Shown here: piece by piece, positions 33,396 through 45,443 of the stretch
Numbering within the stretch: position 1 is the first letter of the stretch
Layout: each line of letters opens with the position of its first letter
Notes under the pieces: generated by a model
Databases searched by the model: none
Told to the model about the DNA's origin: nothing
What the model saw: only the letters and a program-made list of their open reading frames with translations
Made by a program: the position numbers and the translations under genes
Source of the DNA: Rhododendron vialii
Taxonomy: Eukaryota; Streptophyta; Magnoliopsida; Ericales; Ericaceae
Direction: 5' to 3'
NCBI RefSeq assembly: GCF_030253575.1
Contig: NC_080564.1
Coordinates: forward strand, 2,958,501-3,022,500
DNA: 64,000 nt

Positions 33396-34431
33396 TATCT
33401 TAGTCGGTTGTACTTCTACTTTGGAGATTCATAAAGTCTATTTATTAGTTTTCTTCCATATTTCATCCACTTCATTGTTTTTTCCAAAGAAGTCCTGAAA
33501 ACGGTAAGGAACCAAACTCCACTTTTACACCCCACATTCCAACAAAATCACAAAACAGTTTCCCTTGATTGGTATTCTCCGTCGATTGGATAGAAATCAG
33601 AAAATTTGATGACAACACCCGTCCGTCTTAGAAATTGTTTGCTGGAACGTCACATGTCGAAAATTTGGGTAATTTTTGGACAAAAATGCTCTTTGATAGC
33701 TGTATTCATCTTTTCCGATCACTCTCTCTCTCTCTTCTCCGATCACTCACACACACACTCTCTCTCTCTCTCTCTCTCTCTATTGATCCTCCTGCATGCG
33801 CTTAGCCATGGCAATCATAGGAACACAGAGGAAATAATGGCGGAAACTACCTTCAAGTCACCATAAACTTCACTGACTTCACCACCTCCACCACTATCAA
33901 ACTTTCCACCACAATCCCAAACTACCATACAACCACCAGGCACTAATCACTACCACCGAATTTATGATGAACTCTCAAATCCCAAATCCCTAATTTTGCA
34001 AGTATTGCTCCAATTATTAGTACCCAAAAGATACCCAAATTTCAAGGGTTTGACAAATTAATAAAGTCTATTTAAACCCTAAACCCTATCTTAGTTGGTT
34101 GTACTTCTACTTTGGAGATTAATAAAGTCTATTTATTAGTCTTCTTCCATATTTCATCCACTTCATTATTTGTTTCCAAAGAAGTCCTGAAAACGGCAAA
34201 GAACCAAACTCCACTTTTACACCCCACATTCCAACAAAATCACAAAACAGTTTCCCGTTGATTGGATAGAAATCAGAAAATTTGATAACAACATCCTTCC
34301 ATCTTAGAAATTGTTTGCTGGAACGTCACATGTCGGAAATTTGGGTAATTTTTGAACAAAAATGCTCTTTGACAGCTGTATTAATCTTTTCCGATCAATC
34401 TCTCTTTCTTCTCCGATCACTCACTCACTCA

Positions 34432-34523
<92 letters not shown>

Positions 34524-34800
34524 TGATCCTCCTGCATGCGATTAGCCATGGCAATTATAGGAACACAGAGGAAATAATGGCGGAAACTACCTTCAAGTCA
34601 CCATAAACTTCACCGACTTCACCACCTCCACCACTGTCAGACTCTCCACCACAATCCCAAACTACCATACAACCACCAGGCACTAATCACTACCACCGAA
34701 TTTATGATGAACTCTCAAATCCCAAATCCCTAATTTTGCAAGCATTGCTCCAATTATTGGTACCCAAAAGATACCCAAATTTCAAAGGTTTGACAAATTG
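33396..34800. repeat. ~0.7-kb tandem duplication with expanded microsatellites
   Basis: Unit 1 (33396-34058) and unit 2 (34088-34800) share most of their sequence: GTACTTCTACTTTGGAGATT, AAAACAGTTTCCC, GGAACGTCACATGTCG, CCATGGCAATCATAGGAACA-type words and CTACCACCGAATTTATGATG. In unit 1 the simple repeat is short (33721-33781). In unit 2 it has grown to about 30 bp of CA and 60 bp of CT (34429-34521). Short frames in each unit are not conserved as proteins. Confidence 0.85.
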
Positions 34801-35525
34801 ATAGGCCAAAAAATTAAGGGAGAAGATGGAGTTGGGTGACATCAATTAGAGATGGAAAAGAGCTGTTGTGAAAGGGTGGACGGAGCAGTAGAATGTTGTT
34901 CGAACTTTGGAGGGGGAGGAGCAAGTCGGCCTTTGGTGGAGGAAGAAGTCAAGCGCGAAGGGATTTGTCAAACCCAGTTAGAGTAGAGCTCGTCGGCGTT
35001 GGAGGAGATGGCCGGAATCGAAGCTTCCCTTCCGTTGGTGGCACTGCTGGTGGTGGTGGTCGCCGTGTCAATTTCAGGGGGGGTGGGGTAAACAATTTCA
35101 GGGTTTTGTTTTTAAATTTTCCTGTAAGGGTATAATAGAAAAAGGTATTTTGGTCATTTCCTCCATTCCATTAACATAGTTAGCATTTTTTTCATTTTCA
35201 ATAGTTGAAGGGGTCTTTATGGCGATTTTAAATATGAGAGAGTGTTCTGGAGAAAAAGTGATAGTTGAGGGGTGTCTATATACTTTTACCAATATTTTTT
35301 TAACGAAAAAGTTTACAATACACACGAAAACTGCAATGTTAGTTTGTTAGTAAGTTTGATTGCTACCAAGAATTGACCCGAATACTGGGGGACTGTGAGA
35401 CATACACAAATCTTAAAGAAGAAAATTACAAAATTTTGGAGTTGTTGGGGTACCCGTCAGTCTCAAATATAATTTAAAGGTTAGTCCATCGATATTGAGT
35501 TAGATTGAGGCGGATTATATAAGGT
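34801..35525. other. Gene-free interval 3' of SSL-B
   Basis: A GC-rich stretch (34885-35100) with GGTGGTGGTGGTCGCC-type sequence and a plus-strand frame 34893-35135 that resembles no family. The sequence then becomes AT-rich. No gene recognised. Confidence 0.35.
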
Positions 35526-36929
35526 TCAATGAGCGAGCCGCAATATATATAGATGGTCACCCATCTTTATCCCACCGGTAATCAGTGACAATGCAGGGTC
35601 ATAATAATGTGCATGCGGCTGTCCTTCCAAATCAACAGCCAAGACTCCGGAGTATTTCTGGAAATGGGGTTTCCCTGTGTATTTCTCCATGATTGCCATA
35701 ACCTTTCTGATAAAAGGGTATCTCTGTGCTAGATCAAAAGAAAACGTAGTTCCCTGCAAAAAATTGGACAAGCGCGACGATTTACCATGAGTAAGGATCT
35801 TACTTATCCGCTTGCATCCCAAATTTAACTCAACTGTACAATTCAAACCGATTATGCACAATGAAAATTAGAGTGGTGGACTGAAAACGAAAAGCAATCT
35901 GCGCCACATGATTTGAATGTATTTTTCAACCGCTGATCCCACAGATAAAAAAAGATCCTCCCAACTAGATTGAATGAATGACCTTTTTTGATTCATTGCC
36001 AATAGCTCTCTAATGTGCTCTGCTCATGGACCAGTGCTCTGGTACAGAATTTCTGTGTGAATTCATCATGCGTAGAATTGAATGAATGGATAAATTTGAT
36101 TACCCAAGCTAAAGCAATCCAGTATTGGCCTTCTCCATTGTACCACCGTATGTTGTCAGGAATTTCAGGCAAATTATCGATGAAAATATCAACGGAGCCT
36201 TTCTTTTCGCCTTGTGTATAGTACCTTTTACACCTCCTCCTGCAAATTTTAACTAAATACATACGATTGCCAAGTTCAAAATTCAGATGTTTCTACTTTC
36301 GTTTCCGTTTTCCATGTTCCAGAAACCATAACTCTGGCAAGTTCGCAACACTTACTGCTTTGGTATCATCGAAAATAAAACTAAAAGCAATCGTTTGGTG
36401 TTTCTTAAAAAGAGCTTTTACTCGACAGTAATTTTTCGAGAAATTTTTTTTTTGGGTGCTTTTTCCACAAAACTAAACGGAAAATAAGAAACGAAAACAA
36501 CCATTTCTGAGGGAATTAGAGCATACATTATGGTTTCACAAAACACTACAAACTGTTGATCTGGTGAGACCGCAACTCCATTAGGATAGTAGAGATCTCT
36601 GACTAGCACTTCAGTATGCTTAGTTGAGGGATCATAGCTCATGAATCTACCGTAAGGCCTGCCCTCCATCAAGCCCTGTATGCCTTCGTGTAGGTTGTGT
36701 TTGCTTGATGCATCCGTAAAATAGATCATTCCCTTAACCGTAATATCAACACCGTCGGTTAGCCTGAATTCCATGCCTTCGGCCTCGTTTGTCAAAACTT
36801 CAATCTTACCGTCGCCAGTCGCTCTCAGCAGCCCGAAAGAGAGTGTTTCAAACGTTCAGATCATATGCTTGATTATCAGCTCAAGAATAACCTCATCTAG
36901 TTGCACCACCAATTTCCAAAATATATATA

Positions 36930-37189
36930 CTCCTTCCGTACCTTATTTAGAGTCTAGTATTCCATTTTGGGTTGTCCCTTAATAAGTGTCCATTTTGTAA
37001 AGTTAATGGGTAAAAGTTGGTACATTGTCTATTTTATCCCTAAAAATAGATTCTATTTTGAAAAATTAGTGAATAAAAGTGTAATGATGATAGTTAAGTA
37101 AGAAAAAGTTGATATGAAAGGTATAATAATGATATCTTTTTAATAAGTTAGAGTTACGAAATATGACAATTAAAAAGGGACGGAGGGAG
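36930..37189. mobile_element. Stowaway-type MITE
   Basis: 260 bp with ends CTCCTTCCGTACC and GGGACGGAGGGAG, flanked by TA (36928-36929 and 37190-37191). The interior (TAAGTGTCCATTTTGTAAAG) matches the complement of the 2637-2904 element, so both belong to one family. Confidence 0.88.
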
Positions 37190-37498
37190 TACTTGTTTAG
37201 GAAGGGTCTCCTATTTTTGGTCCAAAATTTAAAGGCCCTAAGTGGCGTCCTCTTGGCCTTACCCTAAGGCCGGCCCTGATTGTGTAATCCAAAACTTTCT
37301 TGATGCATGTTATTATAGTTTCTGTCAAATTCCACGCAGCACCAAATTGTCTAAAATCATTTTACAATAAAGTTTGTTCTAGATCAATTTGTTACGTAAA
37401 CAAATCAATTAGCTTGAACATTGTTTAATTTAAAACTCATTAAGCTTACAAAACAAGTTCGAACAAGCTACTACTTGGCTTGCTTGGCTAATGATATA

Positions 37499-37501
<3 letters not shown>

Positions 37502-37556
<55 letters not shown>
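37502..37556. repeat. (TA)n microsatellite
   Basis: About 27 TA dinucleotides, inside a diverged GAGCC-type element. Confidence 0.97.
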
Positions 37557-37558
<2 letters not shown>

Positions 37559-38204
37559 AAGCTACTCGTGATCGATTTGTATTTGACTCAATTAAAGCTC
37601 GTTTGAGATCCCCTTGTTTTATAAAAAGCTGCTTGTTCAAAATCGGTTTGTTTGTGAAACAAACCAAGCTTGAACAACTTAATACTCATCTCGTTCGGCT
37701 CGTTCATCACCTCTAACCATGGTCTCTTATTTGGTAGTAACTCGTTCGGTTCTTTTATCACCTCTCTAACTATGGTCTATTATTTGGTAGTAACTCATGA
37801 TACCAGATCGATCTATTTTTTTGAAACATGATTGATTTTGATCATCAAACTGAACTTAGAATGATCTAAAAATGCCAAAACTGAACCGGTGCAGTTTTAA
37901 GACGAGGCACGTCCTCATGTTATATGTGTATACCCGATATGTGTAGATACTTAATCAAATCTCCTAATTTCTCATTCAGATTGATCCTATAATCCAAATA
38001 GAAAATTAGAAGATTGGATCAAACACCTACGCATGTCGGATTGAGCTGAATTTTTACATAGCTACCCAAAAAATTATATTAAAATTATTAAATGGCTTTG
38101 ATTATCCATGAGATATCCAAAATGGGCCATGTGTGCCGGTCTGTGCACCATCGTTGGGCTTAACATTTTCGTGACTATAACAGGATTTTCATGACAAAAA
38201 TCAA

Positions 38205-38349
38205 TAATGCTACAACCACAAACACTTACACGATCACATAAACTCACTCACATCACCTATAGGGTCCACACGTATTCAGTGTGTGTGGACCCTACTTGAT
38301 ATGGGTGAATTTGTATAATTGTGTAAGTGTTTGTAGTTATAGAATTATT
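38205..38349. mobile_element. Small foldback MITE
   Basis: About 145 bp. Left arm AATGCTACAACCACAAACAC with TTACACGATCACA; right arm TAATTGTGTAAGTGTTTGTA. A central GGGTCCACAC/GTGTGGACCC pair lies near 38270-38297. No clear target duplication. Confidence 0.65.
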
Positions 38350-38707
38350 GGACAACAACAGACGATACTAAATGAACCTTAAAGGCGTCAGCTACGATAA
38401 CGTCGTCGTCGTGTCCCAGAACGAGTCCCGAGAGGCCGGCCACCGGTGTTAACCCAGCTCGCCCCCAACGAGCCTGCTGCTGACTCGTTCACTGTGACTC
38501 GCTTGATCCACCCATCATCACAGCCCGTATATATGACTCCCAATTTGGGGTGGTAAGCAAGGTCTTCGGGTCCCCACAACTCCCCAACCCCGACCCGCTC
38601 TGCGCCCTCCAGCAAACGTGGGTTTTGCAACGGGACGAAAATGGGTTGGCTCGAGAACTCGTGGGTGGGCAGAGGAGCCGGGTCGAACGAGTCGAGTCGG
38701 TAGAGAA

Positions 38708-39780
38708 ATTTTGGGCATTATGCCCATTCTTGAATACAAATATTACCCAAGGGCCTTACGGCCTTATTTAATTCGTGCTGGCCCGAATTTAAACCCAACT
38801 CTATTGGACCAATGTCTCCTCCTTTATTCAATCCACTAAACTTTTGGTCAAAATTGGGTGTAAACAGCTTGCAACATCGGTAGGTGGAAAGGAGTTAAAA
38901 CCTCTCAACGAGGTCCTTCTGTCTCTCACATTTTGTTTGCGGACAATCTCTTGTTTTTTGGCAAGGCTACTGTGGAGAATTGCTATGCTATTAACGAGGT
39001 TATACGGGATTTTTGTGTCCTATCGGAACCAAAAAGATCAGTTTAACCAAATCGAAAGTGATTTTCGCCGAACATGTGATTTTCTCCTTAACTTGCCAAT
39101 ATCATCCGTGTTCCTCTGGCTAATAATCTGGGTACATACTTGGGGTTTCGTATGCAACAAAACCACCCAAACAAAATTTTCAAGATGTCACTGACAATGA
39201 CAAAGTTGAGGCTAAGCTTGTGGGGTGGCGTATTAAAACTCTCTTTGGCCAATTATGCCACTCTCATTAATACTGCTAATGAAGCGATTCCGGCTTTATG
39301 TTATGCAGTGAAACCACATCCCTTGGTCGGTTGCTAACACGCTTGGCAGAAACCGGCTTATGGCATGCAGTGTAACCACTTTAGAAAGACAAAAATCGGG
39401 CATCAGAAAGAAAAAAATCGCAAATGAGTTGGCCATGGCCAAACTTCATTGGCGCCTTCACAAGGAACGCAACTATCATTGGGCTAAGGTCTTAACCTCC
39501 ACATATTCTAGCTCCAGTAGGAAACCTTTTCGGCCCTCCCACACTTGGCGGAGTCCGACCAAAGGTTGTGACATTTTCGCCCGCGGTTCCAACATTGCAG
39601 GAAAAAATGGTCTAACTACTTCCTCTTGGTTTGATCACCGGGTGGGGTAACGGCAAAATTAGGACTTAGGAGTATGACTGAGGGCCCTCTGCTTAGATCG
39701 AATTGAACTCGCAAGGGTCAGTAATGTTTGGATTGATAACCGTCGGGAAATTCGAACCGATAATCATCACATTGGCAAAA
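38708..39780 (+). mobile_element. LINE (L1-type) fragment: reverse transcriptase C-terminus to nuclease-like region
   Basis: Plus-strand segments in several frames give the RT catalytic region (SH.LFADNLLFFGKATVE, with FADN in place of the usual F/YADD), then YLGF-type and WRSP/GCDIF-type motifs (39360-39650) as in plant LINE ORF2. The copy is broken by several frame changes and lacks both ends. It joins the truncated 5' end of SSL-B exon 1, so it or an associated rearrangement probably removed that exon's start. The first ~130 bp (38708-38840) is of unclear origin. Confidence 0.65.
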
Positions 39781-39938
39781 GAAAAGAAACTCATTTACCC
39801 AGAAACGAGAAGAGAAACTCTTGAATGCAATTCCTTACGGTCACCTCATTATTCAGCCACAGTAAGCAAACCCGTGAATAGAGTCGAACAGAATTCAATT
39901 GACGCTAAAAGATTACATACAGTAATAAGGAGTATTAT

Positions 39939-42900
39939 TCAAGACTTCGTTACGGTACCGGATACAGCAGGATGCTGAGTCAGATTGAGGCGAATAATGT
40001 GAGGTCGAAGTAGTGAGCCACAATATAAATGGTCCCCGATCTTTATCCCACCAGTAATTAGTGACAATGCGGGGTCATAATAACGTGCAAGCGGTTTTCC
40101 TTCCAAATCAACAGCAAAAACCCCGGAGTTTTTCTCCATATGGGGCGTCTCTATGTATTTCTCCACCATTGCCATAGCCTTTCTGATAAAAGGGTATCTC
40201 TGTGCTAGATTCAAAGCAACTGTAGTTTCCTGCAAAAACACGGCGATTTACCATGAGTAATGGTCGGTTCTTATCCTAAGGCATTCCAAATTTAATACCA
40301 CAATTCAAACCGATTATGCATGGAGAAAACTGGAGTGGTTGATTGGAAAGTAAAAGCAGGTGTTTGGTCTCTCAATACTGATATCTTCCAGTAAAGGCAG
40401 GTGTTTGGTCTATTAGGGATGAAAATCGCTCGCGTATTGGGTGACTTAGTGGTACTTGTCGATACAAACTCAATTCACAACCGGGTCATAGGACTCGTGA
40501 CCAATATTGATAATTCGCTGCTCTTTCGAGTGGATGATCTTAAAAAAATTCTCCCAGTTACCTCCTTTCAAATTACAATCTTCTGTCATTTTCTAGTTCT
40601 GCAAATCACAGCTTCCTAATATGCCCTGCTCGTAAGCATTGCTTAGCTATTGGACTCCACAGTAACACAATCTTCGCACCGCTCCTCAGTACTGGTATAC
40701 AGTGAGCATATTTCGTGTGTGCAATGTTGAATACATAATGTAAATGAAAGGAAAAGTTCAATTACCGAGGCTAGTGCAATCCAGTATCGGCCTTCTCCGT
40801 CATACCGTATGTTGTCAGGCATGCCAGGCAAATTATCGATGAAAATATCAACAGAACCTTTCTTTTCGCCTTGTATATAGTACCTTTTACACCTCCTCCT
40901 GCAAATTTTAACTAAATAAATTCTGATTGCGAAGTTCAAAATTCAAACATGTTTGGTGCTGTTAAGCTGTTTTTTCCGTTTTCTATTTCTCCATAACGTT
41001 GAGAAGTTCGAAACACTCATTGCTTTCATATCCTCAAAATTCTAGAAACAACTATTTGGTGTTTCTTGAAATGAGTTTTTTCTCAACAATAATTTGGCAA
41101 ACAAGTTGTATTTTCTGCAAAATCAAAACAGAAAACGACCACAACAATTGCGAGGGAATCAGAACCTACATTATGGTTTCACAAAAGACTACAAACTGTT
41201 GATCTGGTGAGACAGCAACTCCATTAGCAAAGTAGAGATCTCTCACCAGCACTTGGGTCTGCTCAGTTGAGGGATCATAGCTCATGAATCTACCGTAAGG
41301 TCTACCTTCCATCATGTCCCATGTGACCTCATTTAAGTTGTGTTTGCTTGATGCATCAGTAAAATAAATCATTCCCTCATCTGTAATGTCAACACCGTCG
41401 GTTAGCCTGAATTCCACGCCCTCAGCTTCGTTTGTCAACATTTCAAGCTGGCCATCTCCAGTCACTCTTAATAGCCCCTGCACAAAAGAGAGTTTCACAT
41501 GTTCAGATAATATGCTTATGGGCTTGAGGTGGATCGACCACCCAAGTTGCACTACCGAATAACTACAGTCCCAGGATCCCTCAAGCAACACCAAAATTGT
41601 AAGCATACATTTCTATAGTGGTTGAATCAGCTTTAGTGGTACACCCATACCGGCACGTTAGACCTAATTTGTTGGCAAGAAATTGCACTATCCATATCTT
41701 TAGACACATGACACACATATGGTTTGAAACTCATAGCCACTCAAAGACTTGAGTATCGAGTTCATCCATCTATTCTAATATATTAAGGGAGAGCACCCTT
41801 TGGTGTAACCATTTTGTGAAGCTGTGTCACAAAAGTGATTTCCACTTTTGTCCCAAATAAAATAACTATTTACAAATATATATTTTTTACAATGGCACAA
41901 ACTAAGTGCTAGGTTAGAAATATAAAATCTCCTCACCCCAAAACCGCAAGAACCCACGTTCCCACTTCCCCTCTCAATTTTCTGCTTCCACATAACAACT
42001 GTCCCTCAATTCAAAACAAACAAAACCCTTGTCTCTCAAATTTTCGTGTACCAACTGCCCAAGCAAGGCAACTTGGGTAAAGGAGAAAACCAATATTTCT
42101 TGCATCTTAAATAGAGGAAATCAAACGAGAGAAAGAACTGCATTTGTAAAAGTCTTCTCTTTGGTCTATGGTATGCTATTCTCTTTGACCGTTATTACCT
42201 TTTATTGTTTTTAATTGAACTTTTGTAAAGATCAAAATTTTAATCCAAGCATTTGTTCTGTTATATTCAATTTCTAAATTCTCTCCTACTTTGACCGTTA
42301 CTGCGATTTTTTCCGTGTTCTTCTTTAAGTTCACAAATAGGTATTTTTGCCTAATTTTACGCGCACACACATTGCGTGGGGAGCCGGCCACAAGTGGAAT
42401 TTGCCAATAGTGCAATGCTTATTATGTTGTTGTTTATTTGTCACAATAAATTAATACTAGAAGCCGGGGTACACGGGATGTGTGTACAAGTCGGATTTTA
42501 AAAAAAAAATATGCACAATAACTTTCCGCTGATTGTTTGATCGAATTTTCACCAATTTTGTCAAAATCAGACTTGCACACGCACCGGGGCACATGCGTGT
42601 GCCCCGGCCTCTAGTTATATATTAAGAGCTATACTCTCTCGTTTTTCTTCCTCTTTTTTATCCAATGCGATACTATTCTTGAATCTTGACGCATGTTACT
42701 ATAGTACCTAGTAGCGAACTAAATTTTACAATCCTATAAATGATGATGTACACATTTTTTTGGTTACGTAAGAATCTCTCGAAAGTAAATAGGGCAATAT
42801 AGAAGGAACTTTGTGTAATTCTCTCTACTAAACTATAAGGAAAACCAGTGCATTACTCAAAAGAGAACCCCTTTAGTCAATTCCAGACATCAGCAAAATT

Positions 42901-45340
42901 GGATTATCCCAACCACCAATCCTTTCTCCATCTTGCTTGCAGCTAGAAGGAAAAATTATTGGGTGCTCGTGGAGCACTGTCATGTGATGCCCCAATATCT
43001 TCCTTCACTACACATTTATGTGGGTTCAGAATTAAGTGTATAGACCTGATACAACTATGTGATGGAGGACGGTTCTGGGACACTACGTGAGGCACCATGT
43101 GACAGTTTCCTAAAACCACTTGATAATTACTCATCACAAAGACTTTACTATGATAGATGACTTTTCGATTAACACTTGTCCTACTACAAGTCCAACTTAG
43201 TTACACAGAAGGGCCAGAACCCAAAAAAAAAAAAAAAAAACTACAAGCCAAACTCAAATACAGAAGTACATGGATTGATGTATATGGATAAGGGACTAGC
43301 TTGTTCCTAACTGAGCCAAAAACTGGAAAGGTCCATTCTTGCACTTAAGGCCACCATAGGCCCCATTTTGAATATAATTTTCCTAAAAGGGGCCACCTTT
43401 GTTTTGTTTGTTTTTTGGGTGGACTAGAATGGGAAACAACAACGGAAAATGACAGCTCAAGACGTGTTTTGATAATTAATATCCGCCAAAGACATTTTTA
43501 GCATTAACAAATGTTCTCAGCATATTCTTGACAGGTATTAATAATCAAAACACGTCCTTGGCCGGCATTTTTCCGAACAAGAAACTAGATTCTTTCATAG
43601 GAAACCCCAGCAGGGTCTATGATTATGAACTACGCTGATTTTTTTTAATAAATACTAGTCTACATCCATATGCTTATAACATTAATTAATATTTTAGATT
43701 CACCCCTCTTTTTGCTAGACTAGATAAGCTTTGATTAGGTAACCTAAAGTTCTCAAAAAGTTTATGCTCTCCTGCTGATAAAAGAATTGATCGGTTCAGT
43801 TCGGTCCAAACCGAAGCCGACCAAACTCACCCTTACTCCGACCGAGAACAGAATCAATCGGTTGGTTTTTTTTTGTCCGTCGATTTTTCTTTCACCCCTA
43901 AGTGTGGCTTTGACATGGTTATATTTATCTCGATCCACTTTAATGATAAATGTTCATTCCTTGTAGCGCTCATTAAAAAATTTAACCACGTCAAAAATTA
44001 CATTAGTTGAATGTCGATCATTGTTATTTTAAACGTATTGATATGAAAATACTAAATGAATTGAAAATATGAACCCATTAATTTGTTAATTGACATCAGA
44101 CCATCTAATTTTGACATGAATAAAATTATGACAAACTCCATAAAGTAAACGATTTTGATCATCCAAATGAACCTAAAATGATCCCAAATTGCCTGAACCA
44201 CTCCAGTTTTGAGACAAGCCCCGTCCTCAGGTCATATGTGTTTCGAAAATACCTTAACTACAACAGATAATATTATTTGTTGGTAATTTTACCTATTAAG
44301 AACTCAAAAAGTAACAAATGTACCAAAAGGAAAGTATAATTTCCGAACACAACTATATCTAGAACTATTCAATGCATGTAGATTCATACAGTGTCGGGCG
44401 CAGAATTTGTATTCTGCAAAGGCCTGAATCAAATGTATTTCTACATTAACAAAAAATATAATCCATAATATACTAATGTATTACTATATTAGTATGTTAC
44501 CAATAGCTAGTTCTGAAAAATGAGACGAGATTGTGTCTATATACATCACCATCACCGCCATTTAATTGTACTTACGACCAAAAAATGATTGATAACTTTA
44601 AATTTAAGAGAGTTGGCACATATATAAAAACTTTACGAACTTTTTCCCTTTCAGAGATTTCTAGGGGTCGATCCAATAAAACTTTTTCAAATTAATCTTC
44701 AAAAAATAAATGTAATTAGTGGAAGTATTTAGAGTTGTGCATGGGCCCGAGCCCCGCCCGAGCACCCAGAAACCCCCTTGTGTCCTGTCCACCTCTGGCT
44801 CCATATCCACCAAATGGCCCATCATCTTATATCAAACGGCTTCGAAAATAGTTGTATCCAGAATTACGAGCACGACAAAAGTACAAAAAGCACACGTTAT
44901 TATCTAACCTTATCGGCGTCAGCAATGATAACGTCGTCGTGGTGTCCCAGAACGAGCCCAAGAGGTCTGCCACCGGTGTTGACCCAGCTCTCCACCACCG
45001 AGTCCGCCACCGACTCGTTCACCGTGACTCGCTTGATCCACCCGTCATAACAACCCGTGTATATGACTCCCGTTTTCGGGTCGTAAGCGAGGTCTTCAGG
45101 TCCCAAAAGCTGGCCTTCCCCGACCCGCTCCGACCCGTGAAGCAAACGTGGGTTTTGCAGCGGGAAGGAAACGGGCTGACCCGAGAACTCGTGGGTGGGG
45201 AAAGGAGCCGGGTCGAACGAGTCGAGCTGGTAGAGGATCACGGCGGCTGTTATGGGGACCAGAAGGGATAGTAGGAAGGTGTTGGGAGAAAAGATGGTGG
45301 TGATCCTCCGAGTTGGGTGAGTTGGGTTTGACTCGGGCAT
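39939..45340 (-). CDS. Strictosidine synthase-like protein, copy C
   Basis: Same family and four-exon structure as copy A. Exons: 45340-44909, 41477-41170, 40898-40766, 40229-39939; GT-AG, in phase; 387 residues. The N-terminus [17 protein letters not shown] is followed by a hydrophobic anchor ([16 protein letters not shown]). Propeller landmarks: [107 protein letters not shown]. It differs from copy D at only a few residues (for example QETTVALNL versus QGTTVALDL and ARYYDP versus AHYYDP). Intron 1 is 3.4 kb, enlarged by insertions absent from D. No damage seen. Function beyond family membership is unknown. Confidence 0.9.
41788..42617. mobile_element. 830-bp insertion in SSL-C intron 1 (class unknown)
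   Basis: TATATTAAG occurs on both sides (41779-41787 and 42618-42626), while copy D has a single TATATTAAG at the matching place. This is consistent with a 9-bp target duplication. The ends are not inverted repeats. The right end contains a ~155-bp palindromic sub-element (about 42459-42615) with ACTAGAAGCCGGGG and CCCCGGCCTCTAGT ends and a GGGGCACATGCGTGTGCCCC hairpin. No protein. Confidence 0.6.
42459..42615. mobile_element. ~155-bp palindromic element with ACTAGAxGCCGGGG ends
   Basis: Left ACTAGAAGCCGGGGTACACG, right reverse complement ACTAGAGGCCGGGGCACACG. Inner GTGTGTACAAGTC faces GACTTGCACACGC. Probably a small MITE nested in the larger insertion. Confidence 0.6.
43443..43575. mobile_element. 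Small foldback MITE in SSL-C intron 1
   Basis: CGGAAAATGACAGCTCAAGA and ACGTGTTTTGATAATTAAT mirror ATTAATAATCAAAACACGT and the CATTTTTCCG end. About 130 bp. Absent from copy D. Confidence 0.65.
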
Positions 45341-45443
45341 TTTTAGTGGCGTGGAAAAATGACTGAGGTTTTTGCAGGCAAGAGTATGAATTATTGCAAA
45401 CCTTTAGGATGGACCGATGGAGGTGAATGGGACTGCTTGAAGT

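Larger units (their letters stand above)
36835..38377. other. SSL-B former intron 1
   Basis: Holds a Stowaway MITE, a (TA)n microsatellite within decayed GAGCC-type sequence (about 37310-37720), and a 145-bp foldback near 38205-38349. No coding sequence. Confidence 0.65.
35526..38707 (-). pseudogene. Strictosidine synthase-like copy B, degraded
   Basis: Four recognisable exon remnants: 38707-38378, 36834-36527, 36239-36104, 35753-35526. Damage: (1) exon 1 has lost its 5' part, including start codon and membrane anchor; homology begins at the [14 protein letters not shown] region. (2) A one-base insertion after GGRPLG shifts exon 1. (3) The exon 2 acceptor is gone: CTCTTTC joins GGGCTGCTG directly, where copies C and D have TGCAG before GGGCT. 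(4) A two-base insertion near 35550 shifts the end of exon 4, so about 20 C-terminal residues are lost. Exons 2 and 3 are otherwise open; exon 3 has one extra codon (IRWYNGEG). Homologous to C and D more than to A. No functional protein is expected. Confidence 0.9.
41478..44908 (-). other. SSL-C intron 1, enlarged by insertions
   Basis: 3431 bp against 1229 bp in copy D. The 41500-41780 and 42620-43300 parts align with D. Extra material in C: 41788-42617, and about 1.5 kb between roughly 43300 and 44810, where D has a different ~210-bp stretch (49350-49560). The extra 1.5 kb includes a ~130-bp foldback at 43443-43575 and no coding sequence. Confidence 0.7.

Noticed and set aside
42459-42626. 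Helitron 3' terminus (hairpin followed by CTAGT)
   Set aside because: A mirrored ACTAGA end exists on the other side of the sub-element and a 9-bp duplication flanks the larger insertion, which Helitrons do not make; kept only as a resemblance.
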